Positions 1 through 6,136 of a stretch of 15,601 nucleotides of DNA are shown here, in pieces. Made by a program: the position numbers and the translations under genes. Under the pieces are notes generated by a model. It was not told the origin of the DNA and did no database searches. It saw only the letters and a list, made by a program, of their open reading frames with translations. Origin of the DNA: an uncultured Eubacteriales bacterium (GTDB lineage: Bacteria > Bacillota > Clostridia > Peptostreptococcales > Anaerovoracaceae); contig UQEW01000055.1 of NCBI GenBank assembly GCA_900540145.1, positions 1 to 15,601 on the forward strand, written 5' to 3'. The first letter of the stretch is position 1. Each line of letters starts with the position of its first letter.

Positions 1-53
1 TCCAGTTAAACAGTTTTATTATTTCAACTGTCCACCTAAAGGGGAGCATATCA
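1..53. mobile_element. Terminal end of a probable IS3-family insertion sequence (rest lies left of window)
   Basis: Bases 29-53 begin TGTCCACC, contain AAAGGGGAG and end ATATCA. Read on the minus strand this starts TGATATGCTCCCC and finishes GGTGGACA. That fits the general form of IS3-family (IS150-like) terminal repeats: TG at the outer tip, a CCCC block near the middle and TGGACA at the inner end. The element would therefore lie to the left, with its tip at base 53 and the chromosome resuming at 54. Bases 1-28 are AT-rich and contain short complementary blocks (CAGTT at 11-15, AACTG at 26-30). No transposase sequence is inside the window, so the family assignment rests on the end sequence only. 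Confidence 0.45.
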
Positions 54-65
54 AATCGATGATTT

Positions 66-104
66 GACTGACATTTTTTCAAGATTTACAAGAAAAAGTC
101 AGTC
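66..104. repeat. Stem-loop of 13 paired bases
   Basis: GACTGAC at 66-72 pairs with GTCAGTC at 98-104, and TTTTTC at 75-80 pairs with GAAAAA at 92-97. A two-base bulge sits at 73-74 and an 11-base loop at 81-91. It has no T tail on either side, so it does not look like an intrinsic terminator. A second small hairpin, TCAAATC (51-57) with GATTTGA (61-67), lies across the inferred insertion-sequence tip and overlaps the first by two bases. Function is unknown. Confidence 0.5.
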
Positions 105-200
105 GAGACTGGATTTCAACAAAATTCGACACGGATTTGGACACCGCAGATGTAATTTTTTTAAAAATCACGATTTTTTTACAGCAGCTCACTGCGCACA

Positions 201-261
201 CCGCATCAAACTATCACGTCTGCTCCGGGCATACTGACGGATGGGGGGTGTCTACAATCGG
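201..261 (+). repeat. Interspersed repeat, copy 1 (inverted relative to copy 2)
   Basis: This segment matches the reverse complement of 15541-15601 at 51 of 61 positions without gaps. The best blocks are CCGCATCAAA, ATCACGT and GGGCATACTGAC. Copy 2 runs to the last base of the window, so the true length of the shared unit is unknown. Weaker similarity may continue to about base 280. In copy 1 the block CACGTCTGC and the block GCATAC form an imperfect stem that is perfect in copy 2. Whether it is a non-autonomous element, a structured RNA or part of a degraded gene cannot be settled here. Confidence 0.8.
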
Positions 262-277
262 TGCCAACTGTAAAACG

Positions 278-360
278 AGTGGTTCAAACTGGGGCTATAA
301 GCACCACTGCCAGCTCGCGCCTAAAGACGTGGGCTTTCTCTTACGGGGCTTATATGCCCA
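278..360 (+). other. Possible structured RNA segment downstream of repeat copy 1
   Basis: Three stems can be drawn. AGTGGT (278-283) pairs with ACCACT (303-308). AGCTCGCG (312-319) pairs with CGTGGGCT (328-335) around a CCTAAAGA loop. GGGC (346-349) pairs with GCCC (356-359). The second stem contains two G-U pairs when read as plus-strand RNA, which would be A-C mismatches on the other strand. If it is functional, the plus strand is therefore the RNA sense. The stem resembles the CCCACG...CGTGGG hairpins often found at right ends of IS200/IS605 elements, but no TnpA or TnpB is present, so this link is only suggestive. Confidence 0.3.
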
Positions 361-369
361 CACAGTCTG

Positions 370-397
370 AAAAAAGCCTCATAAAGAGGCTTTTTCG
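370..397 (-). terminator. Intrinsic terminator of spoVT (possibly bidirectional)
   Basis: AAAAAGCCTC, a five-base loop and GAGGCTTTTT form a 10-bp stem-loop about ten bases beyond the spoVT stop codon. On the minus strand the hairpin is followed by a run of six T, the usual form of an intrinsic terminator. A shorter T run on the plus strand could also stop transcription entering from the left. Confidence 0.88.
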
Positions 398-407
398 AGT
401 ATGAAAA

Positions 408-899
408 TTAATTTTCCATCTGTCTTGCAAGAAAAGAGGCTCCCACTTCGGCGACCTTCAACTCGGCTTCTCCCAGTGTTTTGCCTTCCTTAGGCAAAAT
501 GGTTATTGAACCTATAGGGTCGCCTTGAGAAACGATAGGAACTACAATTTTTGAGTCATTTAAGTAACGATTTTTGCTTTGTATTATATTGTCCAGCTCG
601 GCATCGATACGCTTATCTGTGTAACTTTTTTTGTCAGAGCCTGATGCGGCAATCACTGTATCGGTATCTGAAACGATGATAGTGCCGCCTAAAACTTTAT
701 TTATCGTTTCTACGTATTCTCCGGCAAACTGGCTTAACTCATTTATAGGTGAGTATTTTTTTAATATAACTTCACCAGAATTACCTGTATAGATTTCAAG
801 AGGGTCGCCTTCGCGGATACGCAGAACTCTCCTTATTTCCTTGGGAACAACCACTCTTCCAAGATCATCAATCCTTCTTACAATTCCTGTTGCCTTCAT
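408..899 (-). CDS. spoVT: Stage V sporulation protein T (AbrB-type transcriptional regulator)
   Basis: The 163-residue protein starts MKATGIVRRIDDLGRVVVPK, nearly identical to the N-terminus of Bacillus SpoVT (178 aa). Residues 1-50 form the AbrB-type swapped-hairpin DNA-binding domain. Residues from about 55 to the end match the GAF-like ligand domain and finish with the family's FLARQM. SpoVT is a forespore regulator that adjusts sigma-G-dependent genes. The frame is open ten codons further upstream, but the start at 899 is preferred because AAAGGTG precedes it at about seven bases and because the family begins at this Met. In Bacillus the gene is collinear with yabM and yabN. Here it points the opposite way, away from mtaD and yabM. 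Confidence 0.95.
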   Translation of the reverse strand: MKATGIVRRIDDLGRVVVPKEIRRVLRIREGDPLEIYTGNSGEVILKKYSPINELSQFAGEYVETINKVLGGTIIVSDTDTVIAASGSDKKSYTDKRIDAELDNIIQSKNRYLNDSKIVVPIVSQGDPIGSITILPKEGKTLGEAELKVAEVGASFLARQMEN

Positions 900-938
900 T
901 TTTATGCACCTTTCAAAGATATATTTCATTTACAATTT

Positions 939-967
939 TAGTATCTGCTTCCAAGCTGTTTTTATGC
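939..967 (-). promoter_or_regulatory. Candidate sigma-G promoter for spoVT
   Basis: On the minus strand GCATA (967-963), a 17-base spacer and GATACTA (945-939) closely fit the forespore sigma-G pattern (GHATR, 17-18, CATNHTA). Transcription would begin near 932, about 33 bases before the start codon. Bacillus spoVT is known to be transcribed by sigma-G, which supports the call. The first base of the -10 is G rather than C. Confidence 0.6.
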
Positions 968-1071
968 AAAGGAATTTATATAACGAACACCTAAAATACA
1001 TGGTAAAACTTACAAACTTGTGGTAAAATAATAAATCAAATAAATTTTTCACAGAGAGTGCGGAGATAAAT

Positions 1072-2361
1072 ATGCTTTTTAAAAATATTACAATTTTAGA
1101 TGAAAATATGGAAATTAAAACCGGCATGTATGTGGCGGTAGACAAGGATAAGATTAAATATATCGGTAACAACAAGCCTGAAGGTCAATTCGGAAGAGAA
1201 TACGACGGCAGAGGAAAACTTTTAATGCCTGGATTCTATAATTCTCACGCTCATTCACCGATGTCCCTTATGAGAGGATACGGGGAAAATTTGGCGCTTC
1301 AGGATTGGCTCAATAAAAAAATTTTCCCGTTTGAGGATAAATTGAATGGCAATGCCATATATTGGGGGACAATGCTTTCCTATGCAGAGTCTTTAAAGTT
1401 CGGCATAGTATCCTCCAGCGAAATGTATTATTTTATGAGCGATATGGCAAGAGCAGTATCGGATAGCGGAATCAAAGCTAATCTGTCCAGAGCTGTTGTA
1501 AATTTTGATGACAGCGATGTTTGGCAGCTGCCTTCGGTACGGGAGATGAAGAGCGCATTTGAGCAATATCATAATGCTTGTGACGGAAGAATAAAGATGG
1601 ATGTGAGCATACATGCTGAATATACTTCCAATCACCTGGCAGTAAGCGCATTGTCTGAATATGCCAAGGAGACCGGCGCCAGAGTTCATGTTCATGTTTC
1701 TGAGACAAAACTGGAGCATGAAGAATGTAAGCAAAGACACGATGGAAAAACTCCTGTTAAATATTTCAATGATTTGGGATTGTTTGATTCGCCGACTACA
1801 GCAGCCCATTGTGTTTGGATAGAGGGAGAAGACTTTGATATTCTTAGAGAAAAAGGCGTAACTGTGGCATCAAACCCTGCCAGCAATTTAAAATTAGCCA
1901 GCGGGGTATGCAACATTCCGAAGCTTTTGAATAATAATATTAATGTCGCTATAGGGACTGACAGCACTGCCAGCAACAACAGTCTCAACTTCATAGAAGA
2001 AATGAAGCTGTTTGCTATAGCGCCTAAGGCTCATTTTCTTGATCCTAAAGTTATTTCCCCGACAGACACATTAAAGGCGGCGACGATTAACGGAGCATTA
2101 GGTCAGGGCAGAACTGACTGCGGATTGATAAAAGAAGGGTATAAGGCAGACATAATCGTACTGGATATATCAGGACCGCATATGCATCCTGTACACGATT
2201 TGAAAAATAATCTGGTTTACTCGGCGTCGGGCAGCGATGTGGTTTTGACCATGGTAGATGGAAAAGTACTTTACGATAACGGACAATATACTACTATAGA
2301 TATAGAAAAGACTATATACGAAGCCGAACAGGCAACGAAATATATATTGTCTCAATTATAA
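1072..2361 (+). CDS. mtaD: Zinc-dependent amidohydrolase, 5-methylthioadenosine/S-adenosylhomocysteine deaminase family
   Basis: The 429-residue protein belongs to the metal-dependent amidohydrolase superfamily (MtaD/AtzA/TrzA group). Metal ligands are visible as H59 and H61 (NSHAH), H208 (HVHVSE) and D297 (GTDS), with E211 as the likely catalytic acid and H246 (AAHC). Segments GYGENLALQDWL, YWGT and SNLKLASG are characteristic of MTA/SAH deaminases, which convert methylthioadenosine or S-adenosylhomocysteine to the inosine form plus ammonia in the cytoplasm. Substrate choice within this family cannot be read with certainty, so a related deaminase or chlorohydrolase-like enzyme is possible. 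GGAG at 1062-1065 precedes the ATG by six bases. yabM follows after 21 bases, so the two are probably co-transcribed. Upstream, TGGTAAAA occurs twice, 20 bp apart (1001 and 1021). Confidence 0.85.
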   Translation: MLFKNITILDENMEIKTGMYVAVDKDKIKYIGNNKPEGQFGREYDGRGKLLMPGFYNSHAHSPMSLMRGYGENLALQDWLNKKIFPFEDKLNGNAIYWGTMLSYAESLKFGIVSSSEMYYFMSDMARAVSDSGIKANLSRAVVNFDDSDVWQLPSVREMKSAFEQYHNACDGRIKMDVSIHAEYTSNHLAVSALSEYAKETGARVHVHVSETKLEHEECKQRHDGKTPVKYFNDLGLFDSPTTAAHCVWIEGEDFDILREKGVTVASNPASNLKLASGVCNIPKLLNNNINVAIGTDSTASNNSLNFIEEMKLFAIAPKAHFLDPKVISPTDTLKAATINGALGQGRTDCGLIKEGYKADIIVLDISGPHMHPVHDLKNNLVYSASGSDVVLTMVDGKVLYDNGQYTTIDIEKTIYEAEQATKYILSQL

Positions 2362-2382
2362 AAAAAGAAAGGACATTATAGG

Positions 2383-3990
2383 ATGTCAGGCAACAAGATT
2401 TTGAGAGGAGCAGCTGTGCTTGGTGCAGCAGGACTGCTTGTAAAGCTTCTTGGAGCTGTCTTCAGGATACCTCTTCAAGCGCTTATAGGAGAAGAGGGAA
2501 TGGCATATTATGGATATGCCTACCCATTGTATTCCCTTTTCCTTGTCATAGCGACAGCAGGTATTCCTGTAGCCATTTCAAGATTGGTATCGGAAAAGAT
2601 AGCTGTCAAAGATTATGAAGGGGCTCATCGTGTATTTAAAGTTTCAGGATGGCTGTTGTTTTTTATTGGATTGATTTCTTTTATAATATGCTATTTCGGA
2701 GCAGGTCTCATATCTGAATATATAATCGGTGATATGGGAGCCAAGAGACCTTTGGAAGCCATCGCTCCGGCGCTGATATTTGTTCCGGTTATGTCAGCTT
2801 TCAGAGGATATTTTCAAGGGCGCCAAAATATGAATCCTACTGCTGTATCGCAATTTGTAGAACAGGTTTTCAGGGTAGCAGTGGGATTAACCCTCGCTTA
2901 TGTATTTTTAAATCAGTCCTTGGATATGGCGGCGGCAGGGGCTACTTTTGGAGCGACTGCCGGCTCCATAGCCGGTTTATTGGTAATTGTGCTGATATAT
3001 TTTCTAAGTAAAAACAGCATTAACCAAAATATACAAAGATATAAAACACACAGAAGGCGGGAAAGCAGTAAGAAGATTATCAAGCAGATTTTGATAATCG
3101 CTGTGCCTATAACTATAGGTTCGTCTATTTTGCCTTTGATAAACGCAGTGGATAGCGTATTGGTAACCAGGAGATTGGTAGACGGCGGCTTTTTAATAGA
3201 AGAAGCCAGAATACTGTGGGGACAATTGTCAGGATATTGCAATACTATGGTAGGCTTACCGCAGGTGATTACGCAAGCGGTGGCTATAGCTGTAGTTCCC
3301 GCTGTAGCAGGCGCTTTTAAGACGGGACAGAAAAGAGAAGTAAATGAAAGCGTCAATTTGGGAATAAGAACCAGCATGATAATAGGAATGCCATGTGCTC
3401 TTGGAATTATGGCTTTAGCTGAACCGATTTTGCTTCTTCTGTTTCCTAAGGAACCTGCCGGGGTAGCAAGTGCAGCGCCTACATTGATGATTATGTGCAT
3501 AAGCGTTGCTCTTATGTCTGTGCTTCAGACTACTACCGGCATATTGCAGGGTATCAATAAACAGATGGTGCCTGTTAAGAATATGGCCATAGGCGCTGTA
3601 GGGAAAGTAATACTTACGTATATCCTGGTAGCTGTTCCGGCACTCAATATAAAAGGCGCGGCCATAGGTTCAATCTTTGTTTATGCTGTAGCGTTCGTAT
3701 TGAACATGAAGGCCGTAATCAAATATACCGGCGCCAAGGTGGACATGAGCTTGACTTTTGTAAAACCGACTATCGCTTCTTTAATCATGGGAATATGTGC
3801 TTTCGCATCGTATAAGCTTATCTACATGGTTGTGGGAAGCAATACTATAGCCACACTGTCGTCAGTATTGATAGGCGTCATTGTGTATGGCATACTGATA
3901 TTGGGACTTAAAGCGATAACTAAAGAAGAAATTGAAAGGATGCCGGGAGGTCAGAAACTGGCTGCAATTTTGGATAAATTCGTAAAATAG
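2383..3990 (+). CDS. yabM: Polysaccharide biosynthesis/lipid flippase-like membrane protein (YabM/SpoVB, MOP superfamily)
   Basis: The 535-residue protein is strongly hydrophobic throughout, with repeated membrane segments consistent with the roughly 14-helix MOP exporter fold. The N-terminus, LRGAAVLGAAGLLVKLLGAV with FRIPL following, is the conserved first helix of the SpoVB/YabM group. This group is related to MurJ-type lipid II flippases and acts in the cytoplasmic membrane, probably moving a lipid-linked cell-wall or spore-wall precursor. The exact substrate is unknown. Its place between the spoVT region and mazG matches yabM of Bacillus, which favours YabM over SpoVB proper. AAAGGA at 2368-2373 is its ribosome site. 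mazG follows after 13 bases. Confidence 0.88.
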   Translation: MSGNKILRGAAVLGAAGLLVKLLGAVFRIPLQALIGEEGMAYYGYAYPLYSLFLVIATAGIPVAISRLVSEKIAVKDYEGAHRVFKVSGWLLFFIGLISFIICYFGAGLISEYIIGDMGAKRPLEAIAPALIFVPVMSAFRGYFQGRQNMNPTAVSQFVEQVFRVAVGLTLAYVFLNQSLDMAAAGATFGATAGSIAGLLVIVLIYFLSKNSINQNIQRYKTHRRRESSKKIIKQILIIAVPITIGSSILPLINAVDSVLVTRRLVDGGFLIEEARILWGQLSGYCNTMVGLPQVITQAVAIAVVPAVAGAFKTGQKREVNESVNLGIRTSMIIGMPCALGIMALAEPILLLLFPKEPAGVASAAPTLMIMCISVALMSVLQTTTGILQGINKQMVPVKNMAIGAVGKVILTYILVAVPALNIKGAAIGSIFVYAVAFVLNMKAVIKYTGAKVDMSLTFVKPTIASLIMGICAFASYKLIYMVVGSNTIATLSSVLIGVIVYGILILGLKAITKEEIERMPGGQKLAAILDKFVK

Positions 3991-4003
3991 AGGAAAACTT
4001 AGA

Positions 4004-4846
4004 ATGAAAGAACAATATCGCTATCTGGGCACTTCCGCCCGAACTGATGAGGAAGCCATAATAAGGCTTAAAGAAATTATAAGCATTTTGAGGAAAGAAT
4101 GCCCATGGGACAGAGAACAAACACATGATACCTTGAAAAGCTGCATGCTGGAAGAAGCTTATGAAGCTGTAGATGCCATTGACAGATGTGATGTGAACAA
4201 TCTTGAAGAGGAATTGGGAGATGTAATGCTTCAGGTGGTTTTTCACAGCAATTTGGCAGAAGAAGAGGACCTTTTCGATTTGAAAAGCGTCATAAACAGG
4301 GAATGCGAAAAAATGATAAGGCGCCATCCGCATATTTTTTTAGAAGAAAGAGCTAATAATGATATAAAATCTATTGACAAGGTGCTTGAAAAATGGGAAA
4401 ATATCAAAGAACGGGAGAGCGGTGACAAAACAAGGACAGACATGATGACAGACGTTCCCCAAGCATTTCCGGCTCTGACCAGAGCGGTTAAGGTTCAAAA
4501 GAAAGCAGCTGATGTAGGGTTTGACTGGACAGACGTTTCATTTGCTGTAGAAAAGGTCAAAGAAGAAACAAGAGAATTGATTGAAGCCTATAATTCGGAG
4601 GATAGCAGTTCGACGATGATTACAGAGGAATTGGGTGATCTGTTGTTTTCCGTAGTAAATGTCGCCAGGTTTCTAAAGATTGACCCGGAAGAAGCCTTAC
4701 GAATGACTACTAACAAGTTCATCAGGAGATTTTCTTATGTGGAACATCGGAGTCTGGCTTGCGGCAGATCGTTGGAGAGCATGAGTCTCGAAGATATGGA
4801 CATGTTATGGGATGAGGCAAAAGAGCTGGAAAAGAAATATGATTAA
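4004..4846 (+). CDS. mazG: Nucleoside triphosphate pyrophosphohydrolase MazG
   Basis: The 280-residue protein has two MazG repeats. The first carries CPWDREQTH (33-41), the metal-binding EExxE set at E50, E51 and E54, and E70-D73 in EELGDV. The second, around residues 165-230, carries KEETRELIEAY and EELGDLL. The family hydrolyses (d)NTPs to monophosphates and pyrophosphate, clearing aberrant or excess nucleotides, and in some bacteria affects ppGpp levels. The Bacillus orthologue YabN has an extra N-terminal tetrapyrrole-methylase domain. This protein lacks it and has the length of E. coli MazG (263 aa). GAGGAAAA directly after the yabM stop serves as ribosome site. It sits in the conserved yabM-mazG-hup-rqcP order. 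Confidence 0.93.
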   Translation: MKEQYRYLGTSARTDEEAIIRLKEIISILRKECPWDREQTHDTLKSCMLEEAYEAVDAIDRCDVNNLEEELGDVMLQVVFHSNLAEEEDLFDLKSVINRECEKMIRRHPHIFLEERANNDIKSIDKVLEKWENIKERESGDKTRTDMMTDVPQAFPALTRAVKVQKKAADVGFDWTDVSFAVEKVKEETRELIEAYNSEDSSSTMITEELGDLLFSVVNVARFLKIDPEEALRMTTNKFIRRFSYVEHRSLACGRSLESMSLEDMDMLWDEAKELEKKYD

Positions 4847-4878
4847 TCATCATAAGTATGTTTAAGGAGGAATTTTAG

Positions 4879-5157
4879 ATGAACAAGGCTGAATTAGTAG
4901 CTGCTGTTGCAGAAAAGACTAATTTTACAAAGAAGGATGCGGAAGCTGCAGTAAACGCATTGATCGCTAGCATTGAAGAAGCTCTGGTAAAGGGAGACAA
5001 AGTACAGCTTATAGGCTTTGGTACTTTTGAAACAAGAGAAAGAAAAGCAAGACAGGGAAGAAACCCTAGAAAGCCTGATGAAATCATCAAGATTGCAGCT
5101 GCAAAAGCTCCTGTTTTCAAAGCAGGTAAGGCTCTTAAGGACGCTGTAAACAAATAA
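4879..5157 (+). CDS. hup: DNA-binding protein HU
   Basis: The 92-residue protein starts MNKAELVAAVAEKT and has the HU signature GFGTFETRERKARQGRNP (residues 47-64), including the arm that inserts into the DNA minor groove. HU is an abundant nucleoid protein that bends and compacts DNA as a dimer. The length is that of bacterial HU (about 90 aa). AAGGAGG at 4864-4870, eight bases before the ATG, is the strongest ribosome site of this cluster and fits a highly expressed protein. A gene for HU between mazG and the S4-domain gene is a frequent arrangement in Clostridia and is absent from the B. subtilis locus. Confidence 0.97.
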   Translation: MNKAELVAAVAEKTNFTKKDAEAAVNALIASIEEALVKGDKVQLIGFGTFETRERKARQGRNPRKPDEIIKIAAAKAPVFKAGKALKDAVNK

Positions 5158-5176
5158 TAGATTTTGGATCTATCCA

Positions 5177-5416
5177 ATGAGAATAGATAAGTTTTTAAAA
5201 AACTCAAGGCTAATAAAAAGGCGTACCGTTGCAAAAGATGCATGTGATCAGGGAAGGGTTTTTGTCAACGACAAATCTGCTAAAGCAGGAACCGATGTCA
5301 AGATAGGCGACATCATCAGAGTGGAATTCGGAAACAGTTCCATATCTGCCAGAGTGCTCAATTTAAGCGAATCATGTAAAAAAGAAGATGCAGCTGGTAT
5401 GTACGAAATAATCTAA
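5177..5416 (+). CDS. rqcP: S4-domain RNA-binding protein RqcP (YabO)
   Basis: The 79-residue protein opens MRIDKFLKNSRLIKRRTVAK, the S4 RNA-binding motif as in YabO/RqcP, and contains DQGRVFVND and the VKIGD segment. It ends with the family's KKEDAAGMYEII. RqcP works with RqcH in ribosome-associated quality control, holding the P-site tRNA on obstructed 50S subunits while alanine tails are added. It lies 19 bases after hup and is the last gene before a strong terminator. No good Shine-Dalgarno sequence precedes the ATG. Instead TTGGA (5164-5168) and TCCAA (5173-5177) can form a small hairpin that includes the A of the start codon. In Bacillus yabP, yabQ and divIC follow; here they do not. Confidence 0.93.
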   Translation: MRIDKFLKNSRLIKRRTVAKDACDQGRVFVNDKSAKAGTDVKIGDIIRVEFGNSSISARVLNLSESCKKEDAAGMYEII

Positions 5417-5418
5417 AA

Positions 5419-5462
5419 AGAAAGCACCTTTGATGTCATTTTAAGGCACAAAGGTGCTTTTT
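5419..5462. terminator. Strong intrinsic terminator after rqcP (probably shared with tetR)
   Basis: AAAGCACCTTTG (5421-5432) pairs perfectly with CAAAGGTGCTTT (5449-5460) around a 16-base loop, followed by a T run. On the minus strand the stem is followed by TTTCTTTTT-like sequence, so it could also end the convergent tetR transcript, whose stop codon is about 40 bases away. Confidence 0.9.
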
Positions 5463-5500
5463 GATTTCGATAAGGTGTAAAATCAGTACAACACCACAGA

Positions 5501-6004
5501 TCATAATATCTCTAAAATCATTTCTTTTAAAAGCTCAAAGACTTTATCGCAATTTTCTGCTTTCTTCTCTTCTATCATATCCGAAGTACCGCGTACCAAA
5601 GCGTTTATAGCAAAAAGCTTTTTTGAAGGTGAGGAAACAGAAGCTTCAGTCATAGCTGCTTTTAATGCGCTCTCAAAAGAATCGCTGCCGCACACGTAAA
5701 GCGGATTGGAAAGCTTAAATTTGACATTGGCAATGCAAAGCTGAGCTATTCTTTCTTTTGGGTCATCCAAAGACTCAGCGATTTGCCTGCTCAGATGTTC
5801 CCATTTTTCATCTACATATATAATTATCTCGTTTATAAAATCGTCCTTATTTTTAAAATGCTTATAAGGAGCAGCGCAACTGGCGCCGCAAGCAGCTGCA
5901 ACTCTTCGAAGGGAAAGGCCGTTTACTCCGTGAGACGCTATTTCATCAATTCCGGCAGTCAATAGCTTTTCTCTCAGAACGCCTGCTTTATCCATATCTT
6001 CCAT
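5501..6004 (-). CDS. TetR-family transcriptional regulator, candidate repressor of the aromatic operon
   Basis: The 167-residue protein has a TetR N-terminal domain. A helix-turn-helix lies at about residues 28-50 (GLSLRRVAAACGASCAAPYKHF) followed by KNKDDF, which is the family's recognition-helix and linker pattern. The C-terminal part, where TetR proteins bind ligand and dimerise, shows no feature that names the ligand. The frame is open 26 codons upstream, but the added residues are hydrophobic and would lie over the promoter. The start at 6004 has GGAG seven bases before it. The gene is divergent from the aminotransferase, with a 171-bp gap containing both promoters and two matching 15-bp sites. 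This suggests autoregulation and control of the operon. The target assignment is inference. Confidence 0.85.
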   Translation of the reverse strand: MEDMDKAGVLREKLLTAGIDEIASHGVNGLSLRRVAAACGASCAAPYKHFKNKDDFINEIIIYVDEKWEHLSRQIAESLDDPKERIAQLCIANVKFKLSNPLYVCGSDSFESALKAAMTEASVSSPSKKLFAINALVRGTSDMIEEKKAENCDKVFELLKEMILEIL

Positions 6005-6035
6005 AAAATTTCTCCATAGGGTTAATATCATCAAA

Positions 6036-6050
6036 GTTAATATCGTTAAC
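6036..6050 (-). promoter_or_regulatory. Candidate TetR operator A, at the tetR transcription start
   Basis: The site GTTAATATCGTTAAC is an inverted repeat (GTTAA-N5-TTAAC). Read with tetR transcription it is GTTAAC-GATAT-TAAC, beginning three bases after the tetR -10 box and covering the predicted start near 6047. It shares GTTAAC-N5-TAAC with the site downstream of the aro promoter. A further partial copy, GTTAATATC, lies at 6021-6029, 15 bp away in the same direction. Confidence 0.6.
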
Positions 6051-6053
6051 CAT

Positions 6054-6082
6054 ATTATAATATTTATGTTAAATATATGCAA
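6054..6082 (-). promoter_or_regulatory. Sigma-A promoter of tetR
   Basis: On the minus strand TTGCAT (6082-6077), a 17-base spacer and TATAAT (6059-6054) make a near-consensus vegetative promoter. Transcription would start near 6047, giving a leader of about 43 bases. Confidence 0.78.
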
Positions 6083-6099
6083 TAATTTTTATTAATCTG

Positions 6100-6128
6100 T
6101 TGACTTTACTTGCTGAAACGTTTATAAT
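6100..6128 (+). promoter_or_regulatory. Sigma-A promoter of the aromatic amino acid operon
   Basis: TTGACT (6100-6105), a 17-base spacer and a perfect TATAAT (6123-6128) predict a start near 6135. The leader to the ATG at 6176 is only about 40 bases. There is thus no room for a T-box or attenuator ahead of the first gene. Initiation control by a repressor fits better. Confidence 0.85.
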
Positions 6129-6136
6129 CCGAGATA

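Larger units (their letters stand above)
54..369. other. Gene-poor region with hairpins and one repeat copy
   Basis: No convincing gene is seen here. The segment contains a stem-loop at 66-104, an AT-rich stretch with T/A runs at about 150-180, repeat copy 1 at 201-261, and a run of potential RNA stems at 278-360. A plus-strand open frame from 137 to 370 (77 codons, stop just before the terminator) crosses the repeat and the hairpins. It has no clear ribosome site before its ATG and no recognisable domain, so I do not call it a gene. However, repeat copy 2 stays open in the same frame and several differences between the copies are synonymous, so it is not fully excluded. Confidence 0.6.

Noticed and set aside
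137..370. Plus-strand 77-codon frame before the terminator
   Set aside because: It has no ribosome site and no recognisable domain, and it spans the repeat and stems. It is discussed with the repeat rather than called as a gene.
2913..3500. Long minus-strand frame opposite yabM
   Set aside because: It is the antisense shadow of a clear membrane protein with conserved family sequence and has no ribosome site of its own.
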